From Olsenella profusa F0195 (lineage in GTDB: Bacteria > Actinomycetota > Coriobacteriia > Coriobacteriales > Atopobiaceae): a DNA stretch of 64,000 bases. Positions 43,730 to 52,531 of this stretch are shown piece after piece (the first letter of the stretch is position 1; every line of letters begins with the position of its first letter). Location of the stretch: positions 42,404 through 106,403 of the forward strand of contig NZ_AWEZ01000017.1 in NCBI RefSeq assembly GCF_000468755.1, written 5' to 3'. Below the pieces are notes generated by a model. The model did not search any database and was not told the origin of the DNA. It was given only the letters and a program-made list of their open reading frames with translations. Both the position numbers and the translations under genes were made by a program.

Positions 43730-45471
43730 CGGCGACATGCGCCGATACCGTGACGCATACGGTCTACTATGCCTGCAAGTACACGCCCACGGAGCTGCTG
43801 GCGGGCCTTGGTGCCCAGGCGCGCCTGGCCGAGGCGGACGTGCCTTCCTTTGACGAGGCGGATCGCCTCGCCCATCCCAACCTCTGTGGCTACGGCAAGG
43901 GACTCATAGAGCGGCTGTTGGCGTCAGACGTGCACGAGGTGGTGCTCGTCACCTGCTGTGATGTGATCCGCCGTGCCTACGACGTGGTGTGTGAGCGCGG
44001 GAACCTCGACTTTGCCTATCTGCTCGACCTGCCCCATCACCGTGACGCGGCGGCACGCAGGCTCTTTCGTGCGCGCCTGGCCGACCTTGCCGAGCGCTAT
44101 GCCGCCTACAGCGGACGCGGCTTTGACGCCGGGGCGGCCCTCGCGGCGTTCGTGCCGCCGCTGCCCCGCGAGCACGCGCCCATCTCCCTGCTGGGGGCGC
44201 ACGCCACGTCCTCCCTGCTCGACGCCATCTCCTCCGCCATCGATCGACCCGTGGAGAACCGCACCTGCACCGAGCGACATGTGCTCGCGTCTCCCCCGGC
44301 ACGCCTGGCCCGCGCCCAGTCCCCGGCATCATGCGCCGCCTGCGAGGTGCACGAGGCGGACGGGTCTCCCCTAGACGACTTCCTGGACTGGTACGCCGAT
44401 GCGCTCCTCGACCAGATGCCCTGCATGCGCATGACGGACGCCAGCGCACGCACGCGGCTCGTGGGGGCGGAGGGCCAGCGTGGCATCATCTATCACACCA
44501 TGAAGTTCTGCGACTACTACGGCTTCGAGTACGCCGCACTCACCACGAGGGAGGACGTTCCCATGGTCAAGGTCGAGACGGACGGCAGCTCGCAGAGCGC
44601 CGGCCAGCTGCGCACGCGCCTCGAGGCGTTTGGCGAGGCGCTGCGCGGCACCGACGCGGATGCCACCACGACACGCACGGCACCAGGAGGGCAGACCTAT
44701 GTGCTCGGCGTGGACTCCGGCTCCACCTCCACCGATGCGGCCATCGTGGATGGGGCGGGCGAGGTGGTGGCGAGCGTCATCGTGCCCACGGGTGCAAAGG
44801 CAACCGAGAGCGCCCGGCGTGCAAAGGCCGAGGTGCTCGCAAGGGCGGGCCTTTCCGAGGATGACATGGCCCTCAAGGTTGCCACCGGCTACGGGCGTGA
44901 CAGCATCCCCGACATGGACAGCTCCATCACCGAGATCACCTGCCACGCCCGCGGCGCGCACCTTCTGGCGCCCGAGGCGCGCACGATCATCGACATCGGC
45001 GGGCAGGACTCCAAGGTCATCCATCTGGATGAGAACGGCAACGTCCTCAACTTCGTCATGAACGACAAGTGCGCCGCCGGCACCGGTCGCTTCATGGAGA
45101 TGATGGCCCGCGCGCTGGAGATGCCGCTCGACGAGTTCTGCGCCACAGGGCTCACATGGAAGAGGGACGTCAGGATCTCCAGCATGTGCACCGTGTTCGC
45201 GGAGAGCGAGGTCGTCTCGCTGGTGGCCCAGGACACGCCTGTGCCCGACATCATCCACGGCCTCTGCGAGAGCGTGGCGCGCAAGACCGCCACCCTGGCC
45301 AAGCGCGTGAGGGGGGAGGCGCCCTACCTCATGACCGGCGGCGTCGCCAACAATGCCGGTGTGGTGAGGGCCCTGGAGGACGTGCTGGGGGCACCCGTAC
45401 GCACCCATGAGGAGTCACAGCTCTGCGGGGCCATCGGGGCGGCGCTGCTCGGACTGGACAGCATGAGCTAG
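43726..45471 (+). CDS. fused D-component-like domain plus (R)-2-hydroxyacyl-CoA dehydratase activator ATPase
   Basis: A 581-residue protein. Residues 1 to about 310 form a second dehydratase D-type domain with cysteines at 17 (YYACKYTP), 54 (LCGYGKG), 77-78 (TCCD) and 262 (MKFCDYYGFEYA). From about residue 325 an ASKHA-fold activator (HgdC/YjiL type) follows: phosphate loop LGVDSGSTSTDAAIVDG, IDIGGQDSKVI, cluster cysteines 449 (NDKCAAGTGRFMEMM) and 488 (ISSMCTVFAESEV), and TGGVANNAGVVRAL. The activator hydrolyses ATP to inject low-potential electrons. The fusion and ATGA coupling to the preceding D-type gene suggest one redox machine. Function not assigned. Confidence 0.85.
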   Translation: MTATCADTVTHTVYYACKYTPTELLAGLGAQARLAEADVPSFDEADRLAHPNLCGYGKGLIERLLASDVHEVVLVTCCDVIRRAYDVVCERGNLDFAYLLDLPHHRDAAARRLFRARLADLAERYAAYSGRGFDAGAALAAFVPPLPREHAPISLLGAHATSSLLDAISSAIDRPVENRTCTERHVLASPPARLARAQSPASCAACEVHEADGSPLDDFLDWYADALLDQMPCMRMTDASARTRLVGAEGQRGIIYHTMKFCDYYGFEYAALTTREDVPMVKVETDGSSQSAGQLRTRLEAFGEALRGTDADATTTRTAPGGQTYVLGVDSGSTSTDAAIVDGAGEVVASVIVPTGAKATESARRAKAEVLARAGLSEDDMALKVATGYGRDSIPDMDSSITEITCHARGAHLLAPEARTIIDIGGQDSKVIHLDENGNVLNFVMNDKCAAGTGRFMEMMARALEMPLDEFCATGLTWKRDVRISSMCTVFAESEVVSLVAQDTPVPDIIHGLCESVARKTATLAKRVRGEAPYLMTGGVANNAGVVRALEDVLGAPVRTHEESQLCGAIGAALLGLDSMS

Positions 45472-45604
45472 ACACTGCGGACAGGGGGCAGTGCCCCACC
45501 CTAGAGCCCCGCCGCCAGCACCATCTAGCCATACAATGGGGGTGATGCATAGGCACTGGCCCGCACGCGTCGCACGTTCCATCGCGAGAGAGGCGTCCCT
45601 TAGC

Positions 45605-47731
45605 ATGTGGCTCTCACTGTACATAGCGCTTGCCGTCGCCGCAGCCGTCCTGTTCGCCCCTGGCCTCATGTTGGGACGCACCATGGGTCTCACAAGCAAG
45701 GGGGCGCTCCTGGTTGGCGCCCCCCTCTCGGCAACGCTCTACTGCATGCTGGGGCTGGCCTACCACCTGCTGGGTGCCCCCGCCACGCCCCTGACCATGC
45801 TGCTGGTCCCGACGCTCCTCCTCGTCGCAGGCTGCGTCGTGCGCACCTGGCATGAGCGGAAGGCGCACGGGACAGGCGGACAGGCGACCGGCTACCTCGC
45901 CGAGGGCGTCCCCTGGCGACTCGTCCTCCTCTATGCGGCCGTTGGCCTCGCGGCCGGCCTCGTGCTCTTTGCCGCCGCCCTCCCGCAGATCGACATCCCC
46001 ATGCAGGCCTGGGACGTCGTGAGCCATCTCAACACCACGCGCGCCATGATGGATGCCCAGGTCATGGATCCGCGCGGGGTCTCGGTCTACGCCGTTGACG
46101 AGGCACTCAACGTCATGCCCGGGCCCCATGGCTTCTATCCCTCCGCCTGGAACATCGTGGTGGCACTCGTGGCAGGCGTCTCGGACATCGATATGGCCCT
46201 CTGCTTTCTGGCGGTCAACCTCTGCTTTGCCTTCGTGGCGTTTCCCCTCTCGACGCTCCTTGCCCTGACAACGCTCTTCCCCCAGCGCCGGGGCATCAGG
46301 GCGTTTGGCGCACTGGCCGCCATCGGTGTGACGGCGTTTCCCTGGCAGCTGCTCGCCTACGGTCCGCTCTATCCCAACCTCGCCGGGCTGTGCATGCTCC
46401 CTGCCGCCTTCGCGCTCTTCACGCGTGTGGCGCATCGTACGGCCACGGGCGGCCGTTGGGCCCGCTGTGCCACCGTCCTGGCCCTCATGGTTCCGGGCAT
46501 GACCTTCCTGCACCCCAACACCTTCTTCACGCTCGGACTGCTGCTGGTGCCTTGGATCATTCACAACATCCGCTCCCTCGGCACCGTGCGCGTGGGCAGG
46601 CTGCACCTGCCCAATCCCCTCATCGTGCTCACCTTCGTGGCGCTTGCCGCCTTCGTCTGGAACGGACTCGCCACCTCGTCCGCACTCAGGCCCATCACCG
46701 AGTTCCAGTGGGCGCCGTTTGCGACGATGCCGCAGTCCCTCATCAGTGTGCTGACGCTCTCGTACCTCAATCCCTTCCACCCGATGGCTCCCGAGCTCGC
46801 CGCGGGGGCACTCGTGCTCATAGGCTTCGTCCGCCTGCTGCGCGAGCGAGCGGATCGCTGGCTCTGCGGCTCATATGGCCTGGCCGTGGTGCTCGTCCTG
46901 GCGGCGCAGCACCTGGACGGCGCCACGCGCGAGGTGCTCACGGGCTTCTGGTACAACGACCCCGCCCGCATATCTGCCATGGCGGCCATTCCCGCCGTGG
47001 CGCTGCTCGCCATCGGGCTCGACCGCACCCGCGTGTGGATCGCTGGCTTGGCCGAGCGTTGGGGCGGCAGGCGCGGTGCACGCGAGCCGCACGCCGCCAC
47101 GCCCATCGCCTGCGGCGCCGCACTTTCGGTCGCCTTCGTGGCCCTCACCTTCTGGCCGGGCGTCGGCCTGCCCTACGACAGGTCCCTCAACACACCCGTG
47201 AACGCCGACCACCCCTCCGATGCGCGGGCCACCATCCCCCGCGACGGGACCATCGAGACCCCCATGGGCACCTATCACGATGTGCTCGCGCACGAATACC
47301 GCACGGACGGCACCATCAACCCCGAGGAGATCGACTTCCTCAGGCAGGTGCGCGCCATCGTGGGAACCGACGTGGTCATCAACGACCCCACCGACGGCAG
47401 CGCACAGGTCTATGGCCAGTTTGGCATCAGGTGCCTCTATCGCTACTTTGACGGCTTCTACAAGTACGAGCAGTCGCACGAGAGCCTGGTCATCCGCTAT
47501 CGGCTCGATCATCTGGCCGACGACCGCTCCGTGCGGGAGGCGGTTGCCACGACGGACGCACGTTACGTCCTCATCCTCGACCATGATGCCGCCCAGGGTT
47601 CCTACCTCGCTGGATTCAATGACCACGACATGTGGCGGGGCATCGAGGACATCACGGACGACACGCCCGGCTTCACGGTGGCTCTCTCCGAAGGGAACAT
47701 GCGCCTGTACCGCATCGACCGACAGGGATAG
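45605..47731 (+). CDS. large polytopic membrane protein (DUF6541-like)
   Basis: About 708 residues with more than ten hydrophobic helices in the first two-thirds (LSLYIALAVAAAVLFAPGL, LVLLYAAVGLAAGLVLFAAA, AFGALAAIGVTAFPWQLLAY) and a soluble C-terminal domain (RQVRAIVGTDVVINDPTDGS, YVLILDHDAAQGSY). The layout resembles DUF6541 actinobacterial envelope proteins, possibly GT-C-like glycosyltransferases of the cell surface. Start uncertain: ATG 45605 begins at the first helix; ATG 45536 and 45545 are alternatives. It is followed by the PBP gene, after a likely promoter. Confidence 0.65.
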   Translation: MWLSLYIALAVAAAVLFAPGLMLGRTMGLTSKGALLVGAPLSATLYCMLGLAYHLLGAPATPLTMLLVPTLLLVAGCVVRTWHERKAHGTGGQATGYLAEGVPWRLVLLYAAVGLAAGLVLFAAALPQIDIPMQAWDVVSHLNTTRAMMDAQVMDPRGVSVYAVDEALNVMPGPHGFYPSAWNIVVALVAGVSDIDMALCFLAVNLCFAFVAFPLSTLLALTTLFPQRRGIRAFGALAAIGVTAFPWQLLAYGPLYPNLAGLCMLPAAFALFTRVAHRTATGGRWARCATVLALMVPGMTFLHPNTFFTLGLLLVPWIIHNIRSLGTVRVGRLHLPNPLIVLTFVALAAFVWNGLATSSALRPITEFQWAPFATMPQSLISVLTLSYLNPFHPMAPELAAGALVLIGFVRLLRERADRWLCGSYGLAVVLVLAAQHLDGATREVLTGFWYNDPARISAMAAIPAVALLAIGLDRTRVWIAGLAERWGGRRGAREPHAATPIACGAALSVAFVALTFWPGVGLPYDRSLNTPVNADHPSDARATIPRDGTIETPMGTYHDVLAHEYRTDGTINPEEIDFLRQVRAIVGTDVVINDPTDGSAQVYGQFGIRCLYRYFDGFYKYEQSHESLVIRYRLDHLADDRSVREAVATTDARYVLILDHDAAQGSYLAGFNDHDMWRGIEDITDDTPGFTVALSEGNMRLYRIDRQG

Positions 47732-47775
47732 GGCCGGCGGCGATCGGGCGTCACCCATGACGGCTCAAGGAAAAC

Positions 47776-47803
47776 GGGAGCCAACGCGGTTTTGCTGGCG
47801 CCC
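47776..47803 (+). terminator. possible stem-loop after the DUF6541-like gene
   Basis: GGGAGCCAAC and GCTGGCGCCC can pair imperfectly around GCGGTTTT. It lies 45 bases after the stop and just before the PBP promoter. Confidence 0.35.
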
Positions 47804-47808
47804 TTCCC

Positions 47809-47814
47809 TATAAT
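47809..47814 (+). promoter_or_regulatory. -10 element TATAAT upstream of the PBP gene
   Basis: A perfect TATAAT 34 bases upstream of the ATG. The region 17 bases earlier (GCGGTT) is a poor -35. The ribosome-binding site is GAGGAGG. Confidence 0.5.
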
Positions 47815-47847
47815 GAGAGGTGTCTGTATGTTCTCGAGGAGGTCGCA

Positions 47848-50046
47848 ATGGGCATTCGCACCCGAAGGGCACGCAAGCGCTCACGCACGCATATCGTTGG
47901 CTTCAGCCTGGTGGGAATCCTCGGCTTCATGGCGCTCCTCATGATCGCCATGGGTGCATCCCTGGGCGCTCTCGTCTCAAGCTGGCTCCAGGACCTCCCC
48001 GACTACTCCTCCGCAGACGCCTACCTGGTGGCGGAGCCCACCACGGTCTATGCCGCCGACAACTCGATCATAGGCGAGTACTACCTCCAGAACCGCCGCG
48101 TGGTGGATGAGGACCAGATCTCCCCCTATGTGCTCGAGGGCGTCGTTGACACCGAGGACGAGCGCTTCTACCAGCACAACGGCGTCGATCCCACGGGCAT
48201 CCTGCGCGCCCTGGCCGTGCAGGCCTCGGGCGGCAGCGAAGGCGCCTCCACCATCACGCAGCAGCTGGTGCGCAACACCGTCCTCTCCGACGAGCAGTTT
48301 GACAAGACCCTCAAGCGCAAGGTGCGCGAGGCCTACATCGCCATCCAGATGGAGAAGATGTACACCAAGGACCAGATCCTCACGATGTACCTCAACACCA
48401 TCTACTTCGGTCACAGCGCCTACGGCATCCAGGCTGCCGCCGTCACGTACTTCAACAAGAACGCGAGCGACCTCACGCTGGCCGAGGCGGCGACCCTCTG
48501 CGGCCTGCCGCAGTCCCCTTCGGGCTATGACCCCATCGACAACCCCGAGGCAGCCACCTCACGTCGCAACATCGTCCTTGACCACATGCTTAAGCAGGGC
48601 GACATCACCCAGGAGGAACATGACGAGGCCGTGGGCGAGCCACTCGTCACCAACGAGGGCTCCTTCTCCGACACCAACACCACCTATCCCTACTTCACCG
48701 ACTACGTGAAGCAGCTCCTGCTGGAGGACTTCGACCAGGACACCGTCATGAAGGGCGGGCTGCAGGTGTACACCACGCTCGACCCCACGGCCCAGAAGGC
48801 AGCGGAGAATGCCGTCTCCAGCAGGCTCAAGGCCATCGGCAACTCCAAGCTCCAGGCGGCGCTCGTCGCCGTCGACCCCACGACGGGCTACGTGAAGGCC
48901 ATGGTGGGTGGCAGGAGCTACTCGGAGAGCCAGTTCAACATGGCGACGCAGGCAAAGCGCCAGGCGGGCTCGAGCTTCAAGACCTTCACGCTGGTCGATG
49001 CCATATCCCAGGGCATGAACCCCAACATCACCATCAACTGCTCGTCGCCCATGCAGATATCGCCCACGTGGAAGGTGCAGAACTTCGGCAACACCAGCTA
49101 CGGCTCGATATCCCTCATGCAGGCGTTCGCCGTCTCGTCCAACACGGGCTTCGTCCAGGTTGCCCAGGCGGTCGGCGCCGAGAGCATCGTGAGCACCGCG
49201 AAGTCCATGGGCATCGACGAGGACATGCCCGCCTACGACTCCATCACGCTGGGCACCGTGGGCATCCCGCCCCTCCAGATGGCCGAGGCCTATGCGACCG
49301 TCGCCACCAATGGCGTACATCGAGACGCCGTGGCGATCACCAAGATCGAGGATCGCAATGGCAACACCGTCTACGAGCACCAAGACGAGCCCACCCAGGT
49401 CATAGACGCCCCTGTCGCCCAGGCGGCACGCGAGGTCATGGAGGGCGTCTGCAAGGGCAACGGCACGGCAAACGCCATCGCGAGCACGCTCAAGGCCAAC
49501 ACCCCCGTCGCCGGCAAGACCGGCACGTCCGAAAACTACCGCGACCTGTGGTTCTGTGGTATCACCCCCCAGTACTCCGTCGCCGTGTGGTGCGGCTACG
49601 CAGAGGAGGGCAGCGTGCGCGTGGGTGGCAGTGCCGGCCACCCCTACAACACCTCGGTCCCCATCTTCGTCTCCTTCATCAACTCCGCCCTGGCAGGACA
49701 GGCACGTCAGGAGTTCCCCACCACAACGGAGAAACCCCAGTACAAGTCCAATGGATCATGGAAGTTCAAGGGCACGACGGTCAAGAGCACTCCCAAGACC
49801 AATGGCAGACGCACGACGAACACGACGAACACACCCGACACCAACTCCACCTCGACACCTAACACGCCAAACGGCACCAATGGCAATGGCGGTGGTGGTA
49901 CCACCACAAACACCAATTCCACGGGCACAGGAACCTCCGGCGGCGGTTCGGGTGGCAGCAATGGCGGCAACTCAGGTTCCGGCAGCTCCGGCAGCTCCGG
50001 CAGCTCTGGCAGCTCTGGCGGAGGGACAGGCGGAACGGGCCACTAG
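47848..50046 (+). CDS. class A penicillin-binding protein (PBP1-type transglycosylase/transpeptidase)
   Basis: A 732-residue bifunctional peptidoglycan synthase. Membrane anchor FSLVGILGFMALLMIAMGAS (residues about 20-45). The GT51 domain has catalytic Glu in VVDTEDERFYQHNG and GASTITQQLVRN plus KRKVREAYIAIQMEK. The transpeptidase has SxxK (QAGSSFKTF), SxN (SSNTGFVQ) and KTG (PVAGKTGTSENYRDLWFCG). The C-terminus is a long low-complexity tail rich in Thr/Asn then Gly/Ser with repeated GSS units (49981-50019). It acts at the cell membrane. Confidence 0.94.
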   Translation: MGIRTRRARKRSRTHIVGFSLVGILGFMALLMIAMGASLGALVSSWLQDLPDYSSADAYLVAEPTTVYAADNSIIGEYYLQNRRVVDEDQISPYVLEGVVDTEDERFYQHNGVDPTGILRALAVQASGGSEGASTITQQLVRNTVLSDEQFDKTLKRKVREAYIAIQMEKMYTKDQILTMYLNTIYFGHSAYGIQAAAVTYFNKNASDLTLAEAATLCGLPQSPSGYDPIDNPEAATSRRNIVLDHMLKQGDITQEEHDEAVGEPLVTNEGSFSDTNTTYPYFTDYVKQLLLEDFDQDTVMKGGLQVYTTLDPTAQKAAENAVSSRLKAIGNSKLQAALVAVDPTTGYVKAMVGGRSYSESQFNMATQAKRQAGSSFKTFTLVDAISQGMNPNITINCSSPMQISPTWKVQNFGNTSYGSISLMQAFAVSSNTGFVQVAQAVGAESIVSTAKSMGIDEDMPAYDSITLGTVGIPPLQMAEAYATVATNGVHRDAVAITKIEDRNGNTVYEHQDEPTQVIDAPVAQAAREVMEGVCKGNGTANAIASTLKANTPVAGKTGTSENYRDLWFCGITPQYSVAVWCGYAEEGSVRVGGSAGHPYNTSVPIFVSFINSALAGQARQEFPTTTEKPQYKSNGSWKFKGTTVKSTPKTNGRRTTNTTNTPDTNSTSTPNTPNGTNGNGGGGTTTNTNSTGTGTSGGGSGGSNGGNSGSGSSGSSGSSGSSGGGTGGTGH
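49981..50019 (+). repeat. short tandem repeat in the PBP tail
   Basis: Four imperfect 9-base units (GGCAGCTCC / GGCAGCTCT) encode Gly-Ser-Ser repeats; such tracts can vary in length by slippage. Confidence 0.6.
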
Positions 50047-50088
50047 CACCTCACAGCTCTGTCTCAGGACAGGGCACACAAGAACAAA

Positions 50089-50113
50089 GGGGGTTGGTCA
50101 TTTGGCCAACCCT
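50089..50113. terminator. stem-loop between PBP gene and argR
   Basis: GGGTTGG (50091-50097) pairs with CCAACCC (50105-50111), extendable by flanking AG/CT pairs, between convergent genes. No strong T-run. Confidence 0.45.
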
Positions 50114-50164
50114 CTCCTGCTCGGATTCGCCCACCAGAGCCGTGAAGCACCTTCCTGAGACTGC

Positions 50165-50602
50165 CTACTTCCTCGAGGCATGCAGCTTGTCGATGAGGTC
50201 GACAACGACCATGGCGGCATCGATGTCCCGACACACCACCAGCACCGTGTCATTCCCCGCAACCGAACCCAGGACCTCAGACAGGGATGCCGCATCCACG
50301 GCAGCCGCAACGCCCGGAGCGGTGCCTGGCTGCGTGCGCACGACGACAAGGTTCTCCGCGCGATCGATGGAGGTGACGAACTCGGAGACCATACGCTGCA
50401 GATGGAGATCCTCCGCGAGGACATAGATGCCCTCGCTCAGCTTGCGCAGACCCATGTCTGCGATGTCACGTGAGACCGTCGCCTGGGTGCAGTTGTAACC
50501 CAGCTGCTGAAGCTCGTCCACGAGCGCATGCTGGGTACGCACGGACTTGCCTCTCACAATCTCCTTGATGGCCTCTTGTCTGCCGTTTCTGCGCTTCACC
50601 AT
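50165..50602 (-). CDS. argR: arginine repressor ArgR
   Basis: A 145-residue transcription factor. The N-terminal winged helix contains RQEAIKEIVRGKSVRTQHAL and TQATVSRDIADMGLRKL (recognition helix). The C-terminal hexamerisation/arginine domain includes RTQPGTAPGVAAAVDAAS and GNDTVLVVCRD. It represses arginine biosynthesis in the presence of arginine. ATG 50602 has GGAGGG upstream. No arginine genes lie in the window. An imperfect inverted repeat upstream (50645-50678) might be an autoregulatory ARG box. Confidence 0.95.
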   Translation of the reverse strand: MVKRRNGRQEAIKEIVRGKSVRTQHALVDELQQLGYNCTQATVSRDIADMGLRKLSEGIYVLAEDLHLQRMVSEFVTSIDRAENLVVVRTQPGTAPGVAAAVDAASLSEVLGSVAGNDTVLVVCRDIDAAMVVVDLIDKLHASRK

Positions 50603-50644
50603 AGGCGATGCCCTCCAAAAGAACTGCCACGGGACAATCATACA

Positions 50645-50678
50645 TGCATCAAACTGACTATATCTTTGAACTTATGCA
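50645..50678 (-). promoter_or_regulatory. imperfect AT-rich dyad upstream of argR
   Basis: TGCATCAAACT (50645-50655) and GAACTTATGCA (50668-50678) are imperfect inverted copies in an AT-rich stretch. It does not match the ARG-box consensus closely, so this is a low-confidence operator candidate. Confidence 0.25.
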
Positions 50679-50850
50679 AAAGGGGAAAGGATGTCAAGCG
50701 TTGTTGCCCTCTCATGTTTAAATGCACAGGTTCGTTACAATACCCTAAGGTTTAGGACGCTCACCCGGTGCACGCCCCCATGCGCAAAATGCGGGCCCAT
50801 GCTTGGCATATCATGGTCGATGCACAGGCGAGATGCTGCAGGAGATGAGC

Positions 50851-52002
50851 ATGGCATACTACGAGAGGGAACACCGGCCGCATGGCACCGGCAACGGCTA
50901 TGTTCCCAGCACACGCGCGGGAATCGATGACCCACGCCGCACAAAGCTGGGATCCCAATCGCGTGGTGCCAACAGCAGGCGAGGCGGACGACCCGTCCAG
51001 GGCCAACGTGGGAACACCCGATATCGGAGCGACCACAACTACCGCACCCTCACGGGCAAGGATACCGGCTATTCCATCCACAACGCGCGCAACCACCCCC
51101 GCTACATCAACTTCGAGGGTCGCGGCGGCCGTTTCCGTCCTGGGCTCACCACCAACAGGATCACCCTGGGGGTGGTGATGGCCATACTCATCCTCATCGC
51201 GGCGTTCGCCTATGCCTGCACGCGGGGCTCCTCCCAGCAGGGGACGCAGAGCGATCAGGAGCAGCAGGGCACGGGCAACCAGTGGGACGCGCGCGTGTCG
51301 GCCAGCGCGTCGCAGGACCTCACCCAGAGGTTCTCCACCCAGCTCGACCGCAACGAGAAGCTGGCAACCATCGCCCAGAACCTTGACAAGTATCCTGACC
51401 AGCGCATCCCCGAGCTTGCCCTGAGCGAGCCGGACGCCATGGACTTCGTTGCCGGCTATCCCACGGCCGAGAGCAAGGCATCGGACTTTGGTCAGGACAA
51501 CGCCAAGGGCAGCTATCCCATGCTCTTTGACTGGGACACGCGCTGGGCCTACGTGGAGTATGCCGGGAGCGTCCTGGGCGTGACCGGCTCGGGCCCCACC
51601 GCCCTCTCCATGGCCTACATGGGCCTCACCGGAAAGACCGACAAGACCGCCGCGGCCTTTGCCGCCGATGCCACCGACAAGGGATACACCTCCACGGGCG
51701 ACGAGGGCACCACGGCCGACCTCTTCACCTACGAGGCAAGGCAGCTTGGATTCAAGATCAAGCAGTATGACCCCAGCGCGGACAGCATCACCTCGCTGCT
51801 CGCCACCAAGGGAACCGTGGCGATCGTCAGGCTCAAGGAGGGCTTCGACACCTCTTCCGCACACTGGGCGCTCATCGTGAAGCGGAACGACGATGGCTCC
51901 GTGACGCTGTATGACCCCGCCTGCAGCGCCGCGTCCAGCCATCCCTGGAACGTCGGCAGCATCGCCGCCGGCGCAAGCGACCTGTACGCGCTGAGCAACT
52001 GA
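50851..52002 (+). CDS. membrane-anchored C39-like protease homologue lacking the catalytic Cys
   Basis: A 383-residue protein. A polar, Arg/Gly-rich N-terminus of about 100 residues precedes one membrane helix (TLGVVMAILILIAAFAYAC) and a Gln-rich linker. The C-terminal domain has the Peptidase_C39_2 pattern YPMLFDWDTRWAYVEYAGSV and SAHWALIVKRNDDGSVTLYD. Where the family has GCGPT the sequence is GSGPT (Ser247, codon TCG 51589-51591), while His338 and the following Asp remain. It may be non-proteolytic or use Ser. ATG 50851 follows AGGAGATGAGC. Confidence 0.72.
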   Translation: MAYYEREHRPHGTGNGYVPSTRAGIDDPRRTKLGSQSRGANSRRGGRPVQGQRGNTRYRSDHNYRTLTGKDTGYSIHNARNHPRYINFEGRGGRFRPGLTTNRITLGVVMAILILIAAFAYACTRGSSQQGTQSDQEQQGTGNQWDARVSASASQDLTQRFSTQLDRNEKLATIAQNLDKYPDQRIPELALSEPDAMDFVAGYPTAESKASDFGQDNAKGSYPMLFDWDTRWAYVEYAGSVLGVTGSGPTALSMAYMGLTGKTDKTAAAFAADATDKGYTSTGDEGTTADLFTYEARQLGFKIKQYDPSADSITSLLATKGTVAIVRLKEGFDTSSAHWALIVKRNDDGSVTLYDPACSAASSHPWNVGSIAAGASDLYALSN

Positions 52003-52141
52003 GCCTGCAGGCCGGCCGTCAACAGGAATGTTGATTACAAAGGGGCCGTATCAAAGGCCCCATGAGACAAGAACCCATTGGTGTAGAAGCATCAAGCCCA
52101 AGCCAGTGGGTCCTTTCTTGGAAAAGGAGGGGAGTGCCCTC

Positions 52142-52400
52142 CTACGCAGTGAGGGCCAGGGCGAGCTTCCTGAGGTTACGGCCCGCAGCCACGAGCCTGA
52201 GCTCGTGGTCTCCCTCCCTCAGGCCTCTCAGGCAGAACCTCGCGAGGCGCCAGCTGCGCCTGATGCCACCGAAGACGGCCTCGACATCGACGGGGCGCCG
52301 CTTCCTGAGAGCAGACCCGCACTCGACGCGCGCCGTCTCGAAGGCCCTCGAGTGTCCCCGTTTTAGCAGACGCCGGTATGTCCATTGGTAGATGCCTATG
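52142..52400 (-). pseudogene. IS1182-family transposase, C-terminal fragment
   Basis: On the minus strand the frame ending at the TAG (52142-52144) reads ALRKRRPVDVEAVFGGIRRS and RLVAAGRNLRKLALALTA. This is the end of the DDE domain, with the catalytic Glu in VDVEAVFG, of IS1182-type transposases. The upstream two-thirds of the gene is missing. Confidence 0.65.
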
Positions 52401-52446
52401 TTTGACTTGCCTCAGCAACCTGGCCCATTCAGCGCCTAATCAAAGA

Positions 52447-52474
52447 GAGGTGGAGCCATCCCTGACTCCACCTC
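52447..52474 (-). terminator. intrinsic terminator of the phosphoglucomutase gene
   Basis: A perfect 9-base stem (GAGGTGGAG 52447-52455, CTCCACCTC 52466-52474) is followed on the minus strand by a T-rich TCTTTGATT, 58 bases after the stop. Confidence 0.65.
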
Positions 52475-52531
52475 ATGCAGGACGGTCTGATACGGCTCCG
52501 ACATCATTCTACAGGTGAGACATGCCTATGA

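Larger units (their letters stand above)
52042..52499. mobile_element. remnant of an IS1182-type element with degenerate ends
   Basis: Possible terminal inverted repeats are GGGGCCGTATCA (52042-52053) and, inverted, TGATACGGCTCC (52488-52499), 11 of 12 bases matching. Between them lies only the 3' end of the transposase. No clear target duplication was seen. The stretch 52003-52531 holds nothing else except the terminator of the phosphoglucomutase gene. Confidence 0.5.

Noticed and set aside
50603..50850. ARG box or T-box controlling argR or the C39-like gene
   Set aside because: The AT-rich dyad departs from the ARG-box consensus and no T-box core (the tRNA acceptor-pairing bulge sequence) was seen; kept only as a low-confidence dyad.
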